Source of the DNA: Anaplasma ovis str. Haibei | Lineage (GTDB): Bacteria > Pseudomonadota > Alphaproteobacteria > Rickettsiales > Anaplasmataceae | Direction of reading: 5' to 3' | Assembly: GCF_002214625.1 (NCBI RefSeq) | Contig: NZ_CP015994.1 | Span: forward strand, 558,001 to 622,000 | Length of the DNA: 64,000 nucleotides | Shown: positions 20,171-29,045 of the stretch, piece by piece | How the letters are laid out: each line of letters begins with the position of its first letter | Numbering within the stretch: position 1 is the first letter of the stretch | The notes under the pieces: model-generated | What the model saw: only the letters and a program-made list of their open reading frames with translations | Told to the model about the DNA's origin: nothing | Databases searched by the model: none | Program-made: the position numbers and the translations under genes

Positions 20171-21518
20171 ATGTCTTACCATCTGCTGGATAAACAAACT
20201 AGCGACTTTCTTATCAGCGCGGTAGAGGAAGGTAGGTCCTCGGACATCAAGGAAGTCATAGACCGGGTAGATGGAGTACAGCTTGCCTATTTCCTGTTGA
20301 CGTCAACCCCAAATCACCGCAGAGAGTTACTAGGATACGTTAGAGACGGCCTTATACCAGAGATCTTGCTACATCTCGTGCCGGGGTTGCGCAAGGAAGT
20401 GATCAAAACTCTGGGAACGGAAAAGACCGCACTCCTGGTGAGTGGACTAGAGAGTGGGGATATTGTCGAAATTATCGAAGACTTAGACGAAGAATACCAG
20501 AACGCGATTATAGATCTACTACCAGAATCCCAAGGTACGCTGATAAGAGAGCTGCTTTCATACCCAGAAAAGAGTGCTGGTAGGCTTATCTATAAAGACA
20601 TAACTGTTGTACCCGAATATTGGAATGTGGAACAATTGGTCGATTTTTTGTGCAACCATGCCAGACCTAACAAGAAGTTTCACGAGATTTTCGTGATAAA
20701 CCCTCAGCTGCAGCCTGTAGGAATATTGGCTCTAGACGACATAATACGTGCCAAAAGGAATAGCATGGTAAGGCAGCTGATGAACACTGATATTAAAATC
20801 ATCAGGCCGGGAGCGAAGCAAGAGGAGGTATCTGAAATATTTCGCCAGTATTCGCTGCTGTCCGCACCCGTAGTCAACAAAGACGGGCGCATCATTGGCT
20901 CGATCTTGGTGTATGACATAATTAATGTAGTGCATCAAGAAGCGGAAGAGGACGTCCTACACATGGGTATGGTATCAAGATGGTGATGTTACCTCTTCCA
21001 CTATAAGCACAGTGGTGAAAAGATTGCCGTGGTTGCTAGTCAATTTATTGACTTCATCTGCCAGTTCCATAGTTATAGGCTGGTTCAGCGAGACGATAAG
21101 GAGTTTTATCGCGCTATCTATTATAATGCCGATGATAGCGTCTATGAGTGGAAACTCGGGGTTACAAGCCTTGACCGTAACCATACGCGCTTTGGCGACA
21201 AAGCAGTTGACATATAGAAACTCACGCAGGCTGCTCTTCAAGGAACTGTGTGTGGGCTTTGTCAATGGAGCAATACTGGCTGCCATAGCCTCTGTTGCCA
21301 TTATAATAAGGTTTCACAATACATCGATAGAGGTATTATTTGTCGCCTCAATGATTATAACCTTCTCCATTGCCACCTTTTCCGGGGCGGCGGTTCCTAT
21401 GCTGTTGCACTTCTTTGGTGCAGATCCAGCAGTGTCATCATCAATAATAGTATGTGCAGCGAGCGACATAATAGCGTTTCTCATATTCCTGGGCCTCGCT
21501 ACAGTCTTCCTAATGTAG
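20171..21518 (+). pseudogene. mgtE: Mg2+ transporter mgtE, split by a +1 frameshift
   Basis: MgtE is a CBS-domain magnesium channel of the inner membrane. The first frame (20171-20986, 271 aa) has the N-domain and both CBS domains and ends at a TGA just after LHMGMVSRW. The next frame picks up immediately (DGDVTSSTISTVVKRLPWLL). It encodes the whole transmembrane domain to 21518, including IIMPMIASMSGNSGLQA, which matches the family signature, where MgtE has ...GGNxGxQ. Together they make about 449 residues, the usual full length. One extra base near 20975-20985 explains the break. It may be a real inactivation, a sequencing error or a recoding site; no slippery run is obvious. Without repair, the second half would need its own start and would be a bare membrane domain. 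Confidence 0.85.
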
Positions 21519-21629
21519 CTATACAGAAGCACGCACGTGCCAGCCTGTTTGCCAACCGCAACTGTCCACTAAAAGCGCCGGTCACCTGCACTGAACTAGA
21601 GTATAGGAATCTTGAAGCGCCATGCAGCG

Positions 21630-21702
21630 TCGGGGTGGAGAGATTCGAACTCCCGACCCCTTGGCCCCAAACCAAGTGCGCTACCAGGCTGCGCCACACC
21701 CG
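21630..21702 (-). tRNA. tRNA-Pro (anticodon TGG), with defective-looking acceptor stem
   Basis: The minus strand folds as tRNA-Pro: D-arm GCGCAGCCTGGTAGCGC, anticodon stem CTTGG/CCAAG with loop TTTGGGG (anticodon TGG), and T-arm GGGAGTTCGAATCTCTC. The 3' strand of the acceptor is CACCCCG, but the 5' side reads CGGGTG where CGGGGTG would pair perfectly. One G seems missing, leaving a mismatch or shifted pairing at the end of the stem. CCA is not encoded. Confidence 0.88.
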
Positions 21703-21909
21703 AGAGATCCGGCTAGGGTACAGTATATTGCAGTTAGTGTCAATATGCCCGATAACGGGGATATAGATAGCCCAAAGCTCGTGTTGGTTAGGACATATCC
21801 GTCAGGATAAACACTTCACCAGCGTGAAGTCTAAGATATTTCTTCACCACTGTATGTAAATTTCTTATTATCTCAAGTACACAGTGTTTGTTAGCCCAAG
21901 GTTATTGAT

Positions 21910-22596
21910 ATAGTTAACGTTAAAACTGCAAAGGGTCGGAAGATTTCTTCTACAAGCTGGATACGTAGGCAAATTAACGACCCGTACGTTATGTTGGCAA
22001 AAAGGCACGGTTATAGGTCTCGTTCGGCATATAAGCTTATAGACATCGATGGCAAGTTTAAACTCTTGCGGCGCGGCAGACGTGTGTTAGACCTCGGTGC
22101 ATACCCTGGAGGTTGGTCTCAGGTTGCAGCGGAACGGGTTGCGGAAGGTGGCAAGGCGCATGTAGTAGCCGTAGACATGGCTCCCATGGAGCGCATTCCT
22201 AATGTTGACTTTGTGCAGTGTGATATAGAACACTCACCAGAGTTACTGCGCGAGGCGCTACAGGATAGGAGGTTTGATGTTGTGCTATCAGACATGTCTC
22301 CAAAATCCTGCGGACATCGGCAAGTTGACCATGCCAACATCATAAATCTGTGCGAAACGGCTCTGGATCTGGCAGTGGAGTTCTTGCGCCCGGGCGGGAG
22401 TTTTGTGACTAAAATCCTGCAAGGGGAATACGAACAGGAATTTCGCAGGTCGCTGCAGTATTATTTTGAGTCAGTAACATATTTCAAACCAAAATCCAGC
22501 AGAAGCGAATCTTCTGAAATATACTTAGTGGGAACGAAGTTCAAAAACCCGGGGTACCCTTACGGTGACCTCGAAGATGCGCCATCCGAACGTTAG
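21910..22596 (+). CDS. rlmE: 23S rRNA 2'-O-methyltransferase RlmE (FtsJ/RrmJ)
   Basis: RlmE methylates the 2'-O of U2552 in the 23S A-loop. The SAM site is [14 protein letters not shown] and the catalytic K-D-K-E set appears as [25 protein letters not shown] and SSEIYLVG. The first ATG is at 21991, but clear family homology extends upstream in frame ([20 protein letters not shown]), so the true N-terminus lies near 21904-21910. No ATG, GTG or TTG exists there before the in-frame TAG at 21892. Initiation at ATA (21910) or ATT (21904), or a damaged start, must be considered. If translation begins at 21991, the conserved N-terminal RNA-binding segment is lost. Confidence 0.85.
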   Translation: MVNVKTAKGRKISSTSWIRRQINDPYVMLAKRHGYRSRSAYKLIDIDGKFKLLRRGRRVLDLGAYPGGWSQVAAERVAEGGKAHVVAVDMAPMERIPNVDFVQCDIEHSPELLREALQDRRFDVVLSDMSPKSCGHRQVDHANIINLCETALDLAVEFLRPGGSFVTKILQGEYEQEFRRSLQYYFESVTYFKPKSSRSESSEIYLVGTKFKNPGYPYGDLEDAPSER

Positions 22597-23176
22597 ATGA
22601 CGAACTACCGAATCAAAACCGCAGTACAATAGCACGCCGCACAGATGCCAACACCGTACATGTGCACAGTGGGGCTGGCTTTCAGCATTTTTCATCGCCT
22701 TTACCTCTCGTAGATGAACACGTATAAGCAGGTTATGCGCACCTATATGTATAGCATCACTCAAGCTGACCTAGCCCCCATCGCAACTCCAGTACCGATA
22801 ACGTATAAAGGGGACAACTGCACACCTCACCTGTAGATAGCATCTCCCCTCCCTAACCCCAAACAACCATGATGCCTACACTTCCAGTCACGTCGCACTT
22901 TACAAAGCACAGTTTATAATCGCACTGACACTATATTGTTGTGTACGGAATCGGCTTTGCACCGGAAAATTTGCCTCACTTTTCAACCCAGCGTTTGCGT
23001 GAACGTTGTGTTTATGATACAACGTATGCGACGCGTACGTGCGTGTAGTGGGTCTGGTGTGCTTTCCATTGAATTGTAGTACTTTGTGCGTGCCTTGTTG
23101 GCGTGGCACACATCCCCCCCCCCCCACGCAGCGCTGTTATCAAGAAAGTGTATGGGGAAATTGGGAGGTGATGGAT
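22597..23176. other. 580-bp intergenic region with a 12-C tract
   Basis: No believable gene is visible between rlmE and the gene at 23177. The region marks the left edge of the rearranged accessory island. Its clearest feature is the homopolymer of 12 cytosines at 23114-23125, about 50 bp before the next start codon. A TATAAT-like box occurs near 22914 but lacks a convincing -35 partner. Confidence 0.55.
23114..23125. repeat. Poly-C tract (12 C)
   Basis: Twelve consecutive cytosines lie 51 bp upstream of the start codon at 23177. Tracts of this length slip during replication, and in other bacteria they switch promoters or leaders on and off. The effect here is inference. Confidence 0.9.
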
Positions 23177-24130
23177 ATGTTGGTGGGTCTATTATACTTT
23201 ATAGCCGCTAGCGTGAGTATTGGAATTGGAGTGCTGTTAGAGTCGGCGTTTTCTGCCGCTTGGGAGGATAAGCAAGAGGCTGAGCGCGGTACTGAAAGTA
23301 AAGAAAAGGATCGCGAAGAGGAAAGCGCCGAAGTAGAAAGGGAACAGGGAAAGCTCTCATCACCCGAGCAACCAGCCAGTGCCCCAGCACTACTAAGCGG
23401 CGTAAAAGGAATTATTGATACCAGTAGCATCGCCGATGCAGTAAAAAAAAGGCTGAAAGACGTGGGTGTTTGTCTGCCGAACAACGCAAGTACCAACGAA
23501 CTTGTAAGAAAAGCCGTGGATGCCATGGTTGAAGAGATGGTGCAACGACTGCAGCAATCGGCTGAAGCCTTGTCACAGGTTAGCACCGGTGAAATGGACG
23601 CGGCAACGTTGCAGCAGCAGCACCCTAAGACGTCAGCTGTTCTAGAAAGTGTGAAACAAGGTTTGACCGCACGAGGTCTAACTGCAAGCAGTAGCGTGCT
23701 AGATGTTGTCAATAGTATAACGCAGGGTACATCCGCCATAGGACAGCAACGTCAGCAGGCCACTATTTGTGGCGGCACGGGGGCTGATGTAATTTCTAAA
23801 GCAGCCAGCACTGCGGAGGGAGCTACTGGGGCCGCTGAAGGTGCCACCGCCGGCGTTGTTAACGAAGCTGTGGGTTTGACTACTAATGAAACCGGTACCA
23901 CTACTGCAGAGACTGGTACTAGTGTGACTAATGGCACAACCACTACACTTACTGCCTCTAGCGAAGCGGCAACTTGCCACACGTTTGACGATGAAGACCA
24001 GCAACACACTGGGACATGCCCTGCTAATGTGGTGGATAACTCCTCACCAGGAAGCGGAGGACCCTCTACATATGTAGAAGAAGCTCAACCCCTCGGGGGG
24101 GGGAGGACATGGCACCTATCGCCTAGCTAG
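23177..24130 (+). CDS. Membrane-anchored, Thr/Ala/Glu-rich protein of unknown function
   Basis: I do not recognise a family. The 317-residue protein begins with one hydrophobic helix (MLVGLLYFIAASVSIGIGVL). A charged, probably coiled segment follows (about residues 30-65, rich in Glu, Lys and Arg), then a helical middle (SGVKGIIDTSSIADAVKKRL) and a low-complexity Thr/Gly/Ala tail with repeated TxETGT-like motifs. The ATG at 23177 has GGGAGG at ideal spacing; an ATG two codons upstream is too close to it. The coding end contains nine G in a row (24095-24103), where slippage would change the last 8-14 residues. A decayed copy of its middle part occurs at 33958-34127. I infer a surface or secreted accessory protein. 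Confidence 0.75.
   Translation: MLVGLLYFIAASVSIGIGVLLESAFSAAWEDKQEAERGTESKEKDREEESAEVEREQGKLSSPEQPASAPALLSGVKGIIDTSSIADAVKKRLKDVGVCLPNNASTNELVRKAVDAMVEEMVQRLQQSAEALSQVSTGEMDAATLQQQHPKTSAVLESVKQGLTARGLTASSSVLDVVNSITQGTSAIGQQRQQATICGGTGADVISKAASTAEGATGAAEGATAGVVNEAVGLTTNETGTTTAETGTSVTNGTTTTLTASSEAATCHTFDDEDQQHTGTCPANVVDNSSPGSGGPSTYVEEAQPLGGGRTWHLSPS
24095..24103. repeat. Poly-G tract (9 G) inside a coding region
   Basis: Nine guanines encode three glycines close to the C-terminus of the gene at 23177. Loss of one G would give a tail ending LASHY; gain of one would end EDMAPIA. Both stay open for only a few codons. Confidence 0.9.
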
Positions 24131-24249
24131 TCATTATTAGAACACACGCTGGGGCTCGCGAACAGCGGTGTAGCCCGTAGTGCCATGCTGTACTGAGTAT
24201 AGAGTGAGAACCCGTTCTGAGCACGCAACAAAGTTCGAAATAAGGTGCT

Positions 24250-24372
24250 AATGGTCAGACTGCTGGTACGGTGATGGTAGTGGTTACCCAGCCCAGCAAT
24301 CCAAGAACTGAGATTGGTGCGATCAAGGATGCTCTGGCTGGTAGTGCTGGTGTCGCGCTCAAGGATGCGGCT
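24250..24372 (+). pseudogene. Fragment of the Ala/Val-rich membrane protein family
   Basis: One frame reads GTVMVVVTQP, then TEIGAIKDALAG, which matches in order the GTVAVITCAC...VEIG and GAIKDAVKAG segments of the gene copies at 26053 and 32285. The piece is short, has no start of its own and ends at the repeat boundary near 24365, so it is read as a relic left by recombination. Similarity is judged by eye from this window. Confidence 0.5.
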
Positions 24373-24921
24373 ACCCCGCCTCACTTTTCGTGATACTTTG
24401 ATACAAACCTATTGAGCAGCATCACACCAAACCCAGTTGCCCCTTTAGCGCACACAGCAGACCCATCGTCATCCCAAGCAACACCGGCAATGTCCAAATG
24501 TGCCCAAGGTACCTCATTTACAAAGCGCTGCAAGAACTGCGCGGCAGTTATGCTGTCAGCCCCACGTCCCTTGGTGGAAATATTTTGCACATCCGCTGCT
24601 GGGGAATCTATCATCTTGTCGTAAGCATCTCCCATGGGCATGCGCCAAAGCTTCTCATTAACTTCCTCACCAGCTTTTGTAAGCTGCTCAGCCAGGGAAT
24701 CATTGTTGGAAAAGAGTCCTGCATACTGGTTCTCCCCCAACGCAACGGTTATTGCTCCAGTCAAAGTCGCTAGGTCAACAATGAACTTCGGAGAGAACAC
24801 CTTCTGCGTGTACCACAGAGCATCGGCCAAGACTAGCCTGCCCTCCGCGTCTGTATTTAAAACCTCTATGGTCTGTCCAGACATGGAAGTGACAATGTCA
24901 CCAGGACGCTGGGCATTTCCA
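24365..24921. repeat. 557-bp direct repeat, copy 1 (3' part of pepA)
   Basis: This stretch matches 28428-28984 with no difference that I could find; sequence on either side diverges at once. It begins within what would be the purN start codon and ends inside pepA. The second copy lies 4063 bp to the right. Together they mark a duplication that split an original pepA-purN pair. Confidence 0.9.
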
Positions 24922-25511
24922 CCAACAGCATTCTCAACCAGCCCTACCACACCAACTGCGTTTACCTTCGCTTTTCTTGCGGCTAAAGTCCTCATCAACC
25001 CGACAACAACAGCAGAGCCGCCCATGTCATACTTCATGCTCCACATACCCTTTGCAGGCTTGAGCGATACGCCCCCAGTGTCAAAAGTCACGCCCTTGCC
25101 CACAAACGCCAGCGGAGCCCCACCACCAGGTGCCCCAGTGTATTTCATCACGACCAATCTTGACTCTTTAGTGCTGCCCTGCCCAACTCCGAGAAGGGCC
25201 ATCATGCCCTCGTCTTCCATGCGCTTCTCGTCAAGCACTTCTACCTCAACCCCGAGCGGAGTTAGCTCCTTCTGAATTCGTGCCGCATATTCTTCTGGGT
25301 ACAAAATATTTGCAGGCTCTGACACAAGCGAGCGCACGAAAAATACTGACTCTCCTTCCGCTTTCCTAAGCGCATCAAAAGATTTCTTTGCAGACTCCGC
25401 GTCCCCGGAAACCAACACGTTGATCTCCTGAACCGTGGACACATGGTCAGACCTCTTGCTGTGAAAATATTGGTCAAACTTGAAACTGCGTAAGAAAGCC
25501 CCGTAAGCCAC
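24381..25511 (-). CDS. pepA: Leucyl aminopeptidase (M17), apparently N-terminally truncated
   Basis: PepA is a cytosolic dimetal aminopeptidase. The whole catalytic domain is present: [15 protein letters not shown] with the metal-binding Lys and Asp, [12 protein letters not shown] and the family signature [14 protein letters not shown]. The frame has 376 residues, whereas the family is usually near 500, so most of the N-terminal macro-like domain is missing. The available start is GTG at 25511. Upstream, the DNA abruptly becomes similar to the 3' end of the gene at 29046 (relic at 25533-25795), which shows a recombination breakpoint. Whether the shortened protein folds as a hexamer is uncertain. 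The 3' part is duplicated at 28444. Confidence 0.88.
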   Translation of the reverse strand: MAYGAFLRSFKFDQYFHSKRSDHVSTVQEINVLVSGDAESAKKSFDALRKAEGESVFFVRSLVSEPANILYPEEYAARIQKELTPLGVEVEVLDEKRMEDEGMMALLGVGQGSTKESRLVVMKYTGAPGGGAPLAFVGKGVTFDTGGVSLKPAKGMWSMKYDMGGSAVVVGLMRTLAARKAKVNAVGVVGLVENAVGGNAQRPGDIVTSMSGQTIEVLNTDAEGRLVLADALWYTQKVFSPKFIVDLATLTGAITVALGENQYAGLFSNNDSLAEQLTKAGEEVNEKLWRMPMGDAYDKMIDSPAADVQNISTKGRGADSITAAQFLQRFVNEVPWAHLDIAGVAWDDDGSAVCAKGATGFGVMLLNRFVSKYHEK

Positions 25512-25532
25512 TCCGAGCTCTGAGCCGCTAGG

Positions 25533-25795
25533 TGAGATATAACCACATTACGTAGCGTGTTGTTGCTGTAACTAGTGTTGGTGTGGTTGCCAGTGAAGAT
25601 AAAGACTGGTGCTGTGACTCAAGTGCTATACTGAGTAGTAGGCGGGCTTGCCTCAGACTGAGGTGATGCTAAGGGTGGTAACACCCATATGCACTATACT
25701 CATGCAATGTTCTACCCCTGCACTCTTGTGATTGCTAAACCACCCTACCCAAAAACCTAAAAGTCCTCCCACCAGCGCTACATGGGATAAAAAGG
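25533..25795 (-). pseudogene. Relic of the 3' end of the 1039-aa repeat protein gene
   Basis: The sequence from 25533 to about 25795 aligns with 29058-29320, the last part of the gene at 29046-32165, with many substitutions and small indels. Shared landmarks are GAGATATAACCACATTACGT at one end and CTACCCAAAAACCTAAAAGT at the other. The reading frame is broken. It lies directly against the truncated 5' end of pepA. Confidence 0.75.
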
Positions 25796-25978
25796 TAATC
25801 ATTAAAAGCGTCTACAACAAGGAGAAAAGTTAAGGTTGCAGTGGGTGCTATGTGCGCCTCCCAACCATTGCACGCACAGACTCCTTAATATATTCATATT
25901 ATTAATAAGTTGTTATGTAGTGTCATTGTACACTAGGACTGGGGAGGTAGACCCTACTTACACGTGAAATACCCCGCG

Positions 25979-26020
25979 TTATAGGCCTTAGCGGGATAAT
26001 TATCCCGCTAAGGCCTATAA
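25979..26020. repeat. Perfect 42-nt palindrome
   Basis: The left arm starts TTATAGGCCTTAGCGGGATA and the right arm is its exact complement with no spacer, 21 plus 21 bases. It lies 32 bp upstream of the start of the pseudogene at 26053. No T-run follows, so it is not a standard terminator. An operator, a cruciform-forming recombination site or a protein-binding site are the options. Confidence 0.9.
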
Positions 26021-26052
26021 ACACCCAGCAAACAGAGCTACGCATAAACCAT

Positions 26053-27776
26053 ATGCCAGCATCTCCGCAAGGAGGAGTAAAATTGAGTTCCAGCGCAAAA
26101 ACAGGAAAAGCACTTGCACATCGTATCGCAGTAGCAAACAGAGCTCATGCGATATCTGGGGTACTGCTGAATATAGGCAAGCTACTATGTGCAGTAGCAG
26201 TAATATGTGCAATTGCTCTGGCTGGTGGTGGTCTGCTATTGCTGTGGCTGGTGCTATATCAGCAGTAGCTGCAGTAGCATATTTAGCAGTAACTGGAGTA
26301 TCTATAAGGGATTTATATAGATCTTGTAAGCAAGTTATACAAGTAAAGGAAGAAGGATTAGTCACTGTACAATCATTACAACCTGTTCTTACTCCTATAA
26401 CTCCTATAGCTGGAAAAATAAATTATGGGAAAATTGCTAGTGCTGCTGAGGGTGGTAAGGTTGCTGTTGAGATGCTGGTAACTAAGGAGGGTGCTGCTGC
26501 GAAGGCTGGTGTCAAGGTTGCTAAGGATAGTGTCAGGGTCGCTAAGGATAGTGCCAAGGCTGGTGTCAAGGTTGCTGGTGCTCAGTGGTCAGGGTGGTGA
26601 GATTCTACTGGTAACAGGTGCTGTGGTGGTCTGTCCTGGGTTCTGTGGCTGGGAATGTCGCTCAGGCTGCCGCTCAGACTCTAGAGGCTCAGGCTGCTGC
26701 TGCTGAGGCTGCTCAGCTGCTGCACTGTAGTGGCCTGGTAGTGTTGGTGGCCGGGTGATTGTAGGCTCTAGGTGCTGATTGGGTGGCTAGTGTGGCTGGG
26801 CTCTAGGTCCTCAGGTGCTGAGATTCTGGGACTGCTAACAGGTGCTGCTGGTGTATCGGGGCTATGTTGTCTGCTCTGGTGCTGTGGTTGCTGTGGTGCT
26901 CTACTCTTTGCTGGGACCGTTGCTGTGATTACTTGTGCCTGTTGTTGCTGTAGGAGTACTGTTGAGATTGGGCCCAGTAAGGTCGTAGCTCAGGTTGCTA
27001 CCAATTCTGGTGTTGCCAAGGTCATGGTTGAGGTAGATCCCAGTGCCATAAAGGATGCTGCTAAGAATGCTAAGATTCCTGTGATATCCATGAAGGAGAT
27101 TGTTGTAGCAGGGAGTAAGAAGGATAATACAGAATATGATGTCATAGAAAACTATAAACCACAGCAGGTTAGTAAAATAAAGTGGCTTAATGCTCCACCT
27201 GTTGGTGGCCCAACTATGAAACTAGTCATGGCTGTGGTTTGTGTTGCTGTTGCTGTGACTAGTGTAAGTACTGGTGCTGCTGCTCCTGTAATTGCTATAG
27301 CTGTAGTCTCTTGTGCGTTCTATGCCAGTGCTGCAGCTGCCTATGTGTGTAGACGTAAAGCTGGTGCAATCAAGGATGCTGTTAAGGCTGGTCAGCTCGC
27401 TTATGCACCTGCTGAGATTGGTGAGATTGCTCCAGATGTTGAACCTGAACAGAGTACTTCTAAGCCACCAAAACAGGAAAAGTGTCAGGGTGTTGGGATT
27501 GCTAATGAGGAAGATTGGGTGCCTGTTGCTAAGGCTGCGGCTGTAACTATTGGTACCGGTGCTAAGGATAGTGTCAGGGTCGGGGCTAAGGAGGGTGCTG
27601 CTGCTAAAATTGCCAAGGCTAGTACTTCCAACTCTGATGTGATGAAGTCTCTTGCGGGAGAAAAAGATTTCCTCGAGGCTGGTGCTGATCTTTACCAGGC
27701 TATTGCTAGTGCTCAAGATTGGGAGCCTGTTGTTGGTAATGTTGCTACCGTGGCGCAACAGTCAAGAGCAAGATAG
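26053..27776 (+). pseudogene. Frameshifted copy of an Ala/Val/Gly-rich multi-helix membrane protein
   Basis: This copy keeps a natural-looking 5' end: ATG at 26053 with GGAGG-like sequence nearby, then MPASPQGGVKLSSSAKTGKA and a first hydrophobic hairpin. A one-base loss near 26232 and further indels to about 26880 break the frame repeatedly. From about 26900 to 27776 one frame is open, covering GALLFAGTVAVITCACCCC, the STVEIGPSKVVAQVATNSG region, a further hydrophobic hairpin and a hydrophilic tail ending VAQQSRAR. The related copy at 32285-33817 lies on the opposite strand and is open, but lacks both natural ends. I do not recognise the family outside this locus. The intact ancestor probably had about 550-600 residues. 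Confidence 0.75.
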
Positions 27777-27784
27777 GGGGGCAA

Positions 27785-28429
27785 CTATGAAATACTGGCG
27801 GGAAAAAGAAACAACTTACTGCCGTCGTTTGCCTCAACTACGTCATCGCTGCCTAGCCTTATTTTGCCTAGAGATATAAGCCGTACTGCCTCAGGGTAGC
27901 ACACATGCTCCGCAGCCAGTATCCTGTTCGCAAGGCTTTCTACGCTGTCGTTGCTCAAAACTGGTACTGCCGCCTGCATTATTATCGGTCCGGCATCCAG
28001 CTCCGGATAAACATAATGCACAGTACACCCAGTAACTTTAACCCCGGCTCTCAAGGCCTGTTCTTGTGCCCGCATACCTTTGAATGCTGGCAGCAGAGAT
28101 GGGTGTATGTTTATCATTTTGCGATGCCATTTTTGAACGAATCCCCCCTCTAGTATGCTCATAAAACCTGCCAAGCACACCAAGTCTACCTTGTGATCCG
28201 TCAAAACTTGATCAATTCGCTCAACATCTAGAGGCTTCCTCTCGACGACGAACGAGCGTAGCCCGTAGTTGTTGGCAATAGAGAGCCCCGCAGCTTTGGG
28301 GTTGTTTGATATAACACACTCCACAACTGCAGGGAACCCGTCATCTAGACATGCCCGAGCTAAGACTGCCATGTTTGACCCCCTGCCGGAGATCAACACG
28401 CCAAGCTTAAGACGGTCTGCCCCTGCCAT
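27785..28429 (-). CDS. purN: Phosphoribosylglycinamide formyltransferase PurN
   Basis: PurN transfers a formyl group from 10-formyl-THF to GAR in purine synthesis. The 214-residue protein begins with the GAR-binding GVLISGRGSNM motif and has the catalytic set around INIHPSLLPAFKG (Asn and His) and GCTVHYVYPELDAGPII (His and Asp). The start is the ATG at 28429 (MAGADRLK), 15 bp after the stop of the pepA fragment, so it was probably co-transcribed with pepA before the locus split. Now only a promoterless-looking pepA fragment lies upstream, so how it is transcribed is unclear. The 3' end lies 8 bp from the converging pseudogene at 26053-27776. Confidence 0.95.
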   Translation of the reverse strand: MAGADRLKLGVLISGRGSNMAVLARACLDDGFPAVVECVISNNPKAAGLSIANNYGLRSFVVERKPLDVERIDQVLTDHKVDLVCLAGFMSILEGGFVQKWHRKMINIHPSLLPAFKGMRAQEQALRAGVKVTGCTVHYVYPELDAGPIIMQAAVPVLSNDSVESLANRILAAEHVCYPEAVRLISLGKIRLGSDDVVEANDGSKLFLFPASIS

Positions 28430-28984
28430 GCGGCTACCCCGCCTCACTTTTCGTGATACTTTGATACAAACCTATTGAGCAGCATCACACCAAACCCAGT
28501 TGCCCCTTTAGCGCACACAGCAGACCCATCGTCATCCCAAGCAACACCGGCAATGTCCAAATGTGCCCAAGGTACCTCATTTACAAAGCGCTGCAAGAAC
28601 TGCGCGGCAGTTATGCTGTCAGCCCCACGTCCCTTGGTGGAAATATTTTGCACATCCGCTGCTGGGGAATCTATCATCTTGTCGTAAGCATCTCCCATGG
28701 GCATGCGCCAAAGCTTCTCATTAACTTCCTCACCAGCTTTTGTAAGCTGCTCAGCCAGGGAATCATTGTTGGAAAAGAGTCCTGCATACTGGTTCTCCCC
28801 CAACGCAACGGTTATTGCTCCAGTCAAAGTCGCTAGGTCAACAATGAACTTCGGAGAGAACACCTTCTGCGTGTACCACAGAGCATCGGCCAAGACTAGC
28901 CTGCCCTCCGCGTCTGTATTTAAAACCTCTATGGTCTGTCCAGACATGGAAGTGACAATGTCACCAGGACGCTGGGCATTTCCA
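28428..28984. repeat. 557-bp direct repeat, copy 2 (pepA fragment)
   Basis: Matches 24365-24921 with no difference found by eye. Here it includes the complete purN ATG and ends where the DNA switches to an unrelated AT-rich junction before the gene at 29046. Confidence 0.9.
28444..28983 (-). pseudogene. 3' fragment of pepA
   Basis: The final 167-179 codons of leucyl aminopeptidase, identical to those at 24381-24920, including [14 protein letters not shown] but lacking the first metal-binding motif [10 protein letters not shown]. It could not be an active peptidase by itself. It supplies the DNA immediately upstream of purN. Confidence 0.92.
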
Positions 28985-29045
28985 AATTATTACCCAAGCT
29001 TCTATCTTCTAAGTCCTGGGTGGTCCTGACTCACATTATATTGTA

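Noticed and set aside
21813-21830. Seven-base hairpin ACTTCAC/GTGAAGT as a terminator
   Set aside because: Stem is short and AT-moderate with no following T-run, so it is not supported as a terminator.
24365-28984. Composite transposon explanation for the 557-bp repeats
   Set aside because: The repeats are pepA sequence without terminal inverted repeats or a transposase; plain duplication or recombination explains them better.
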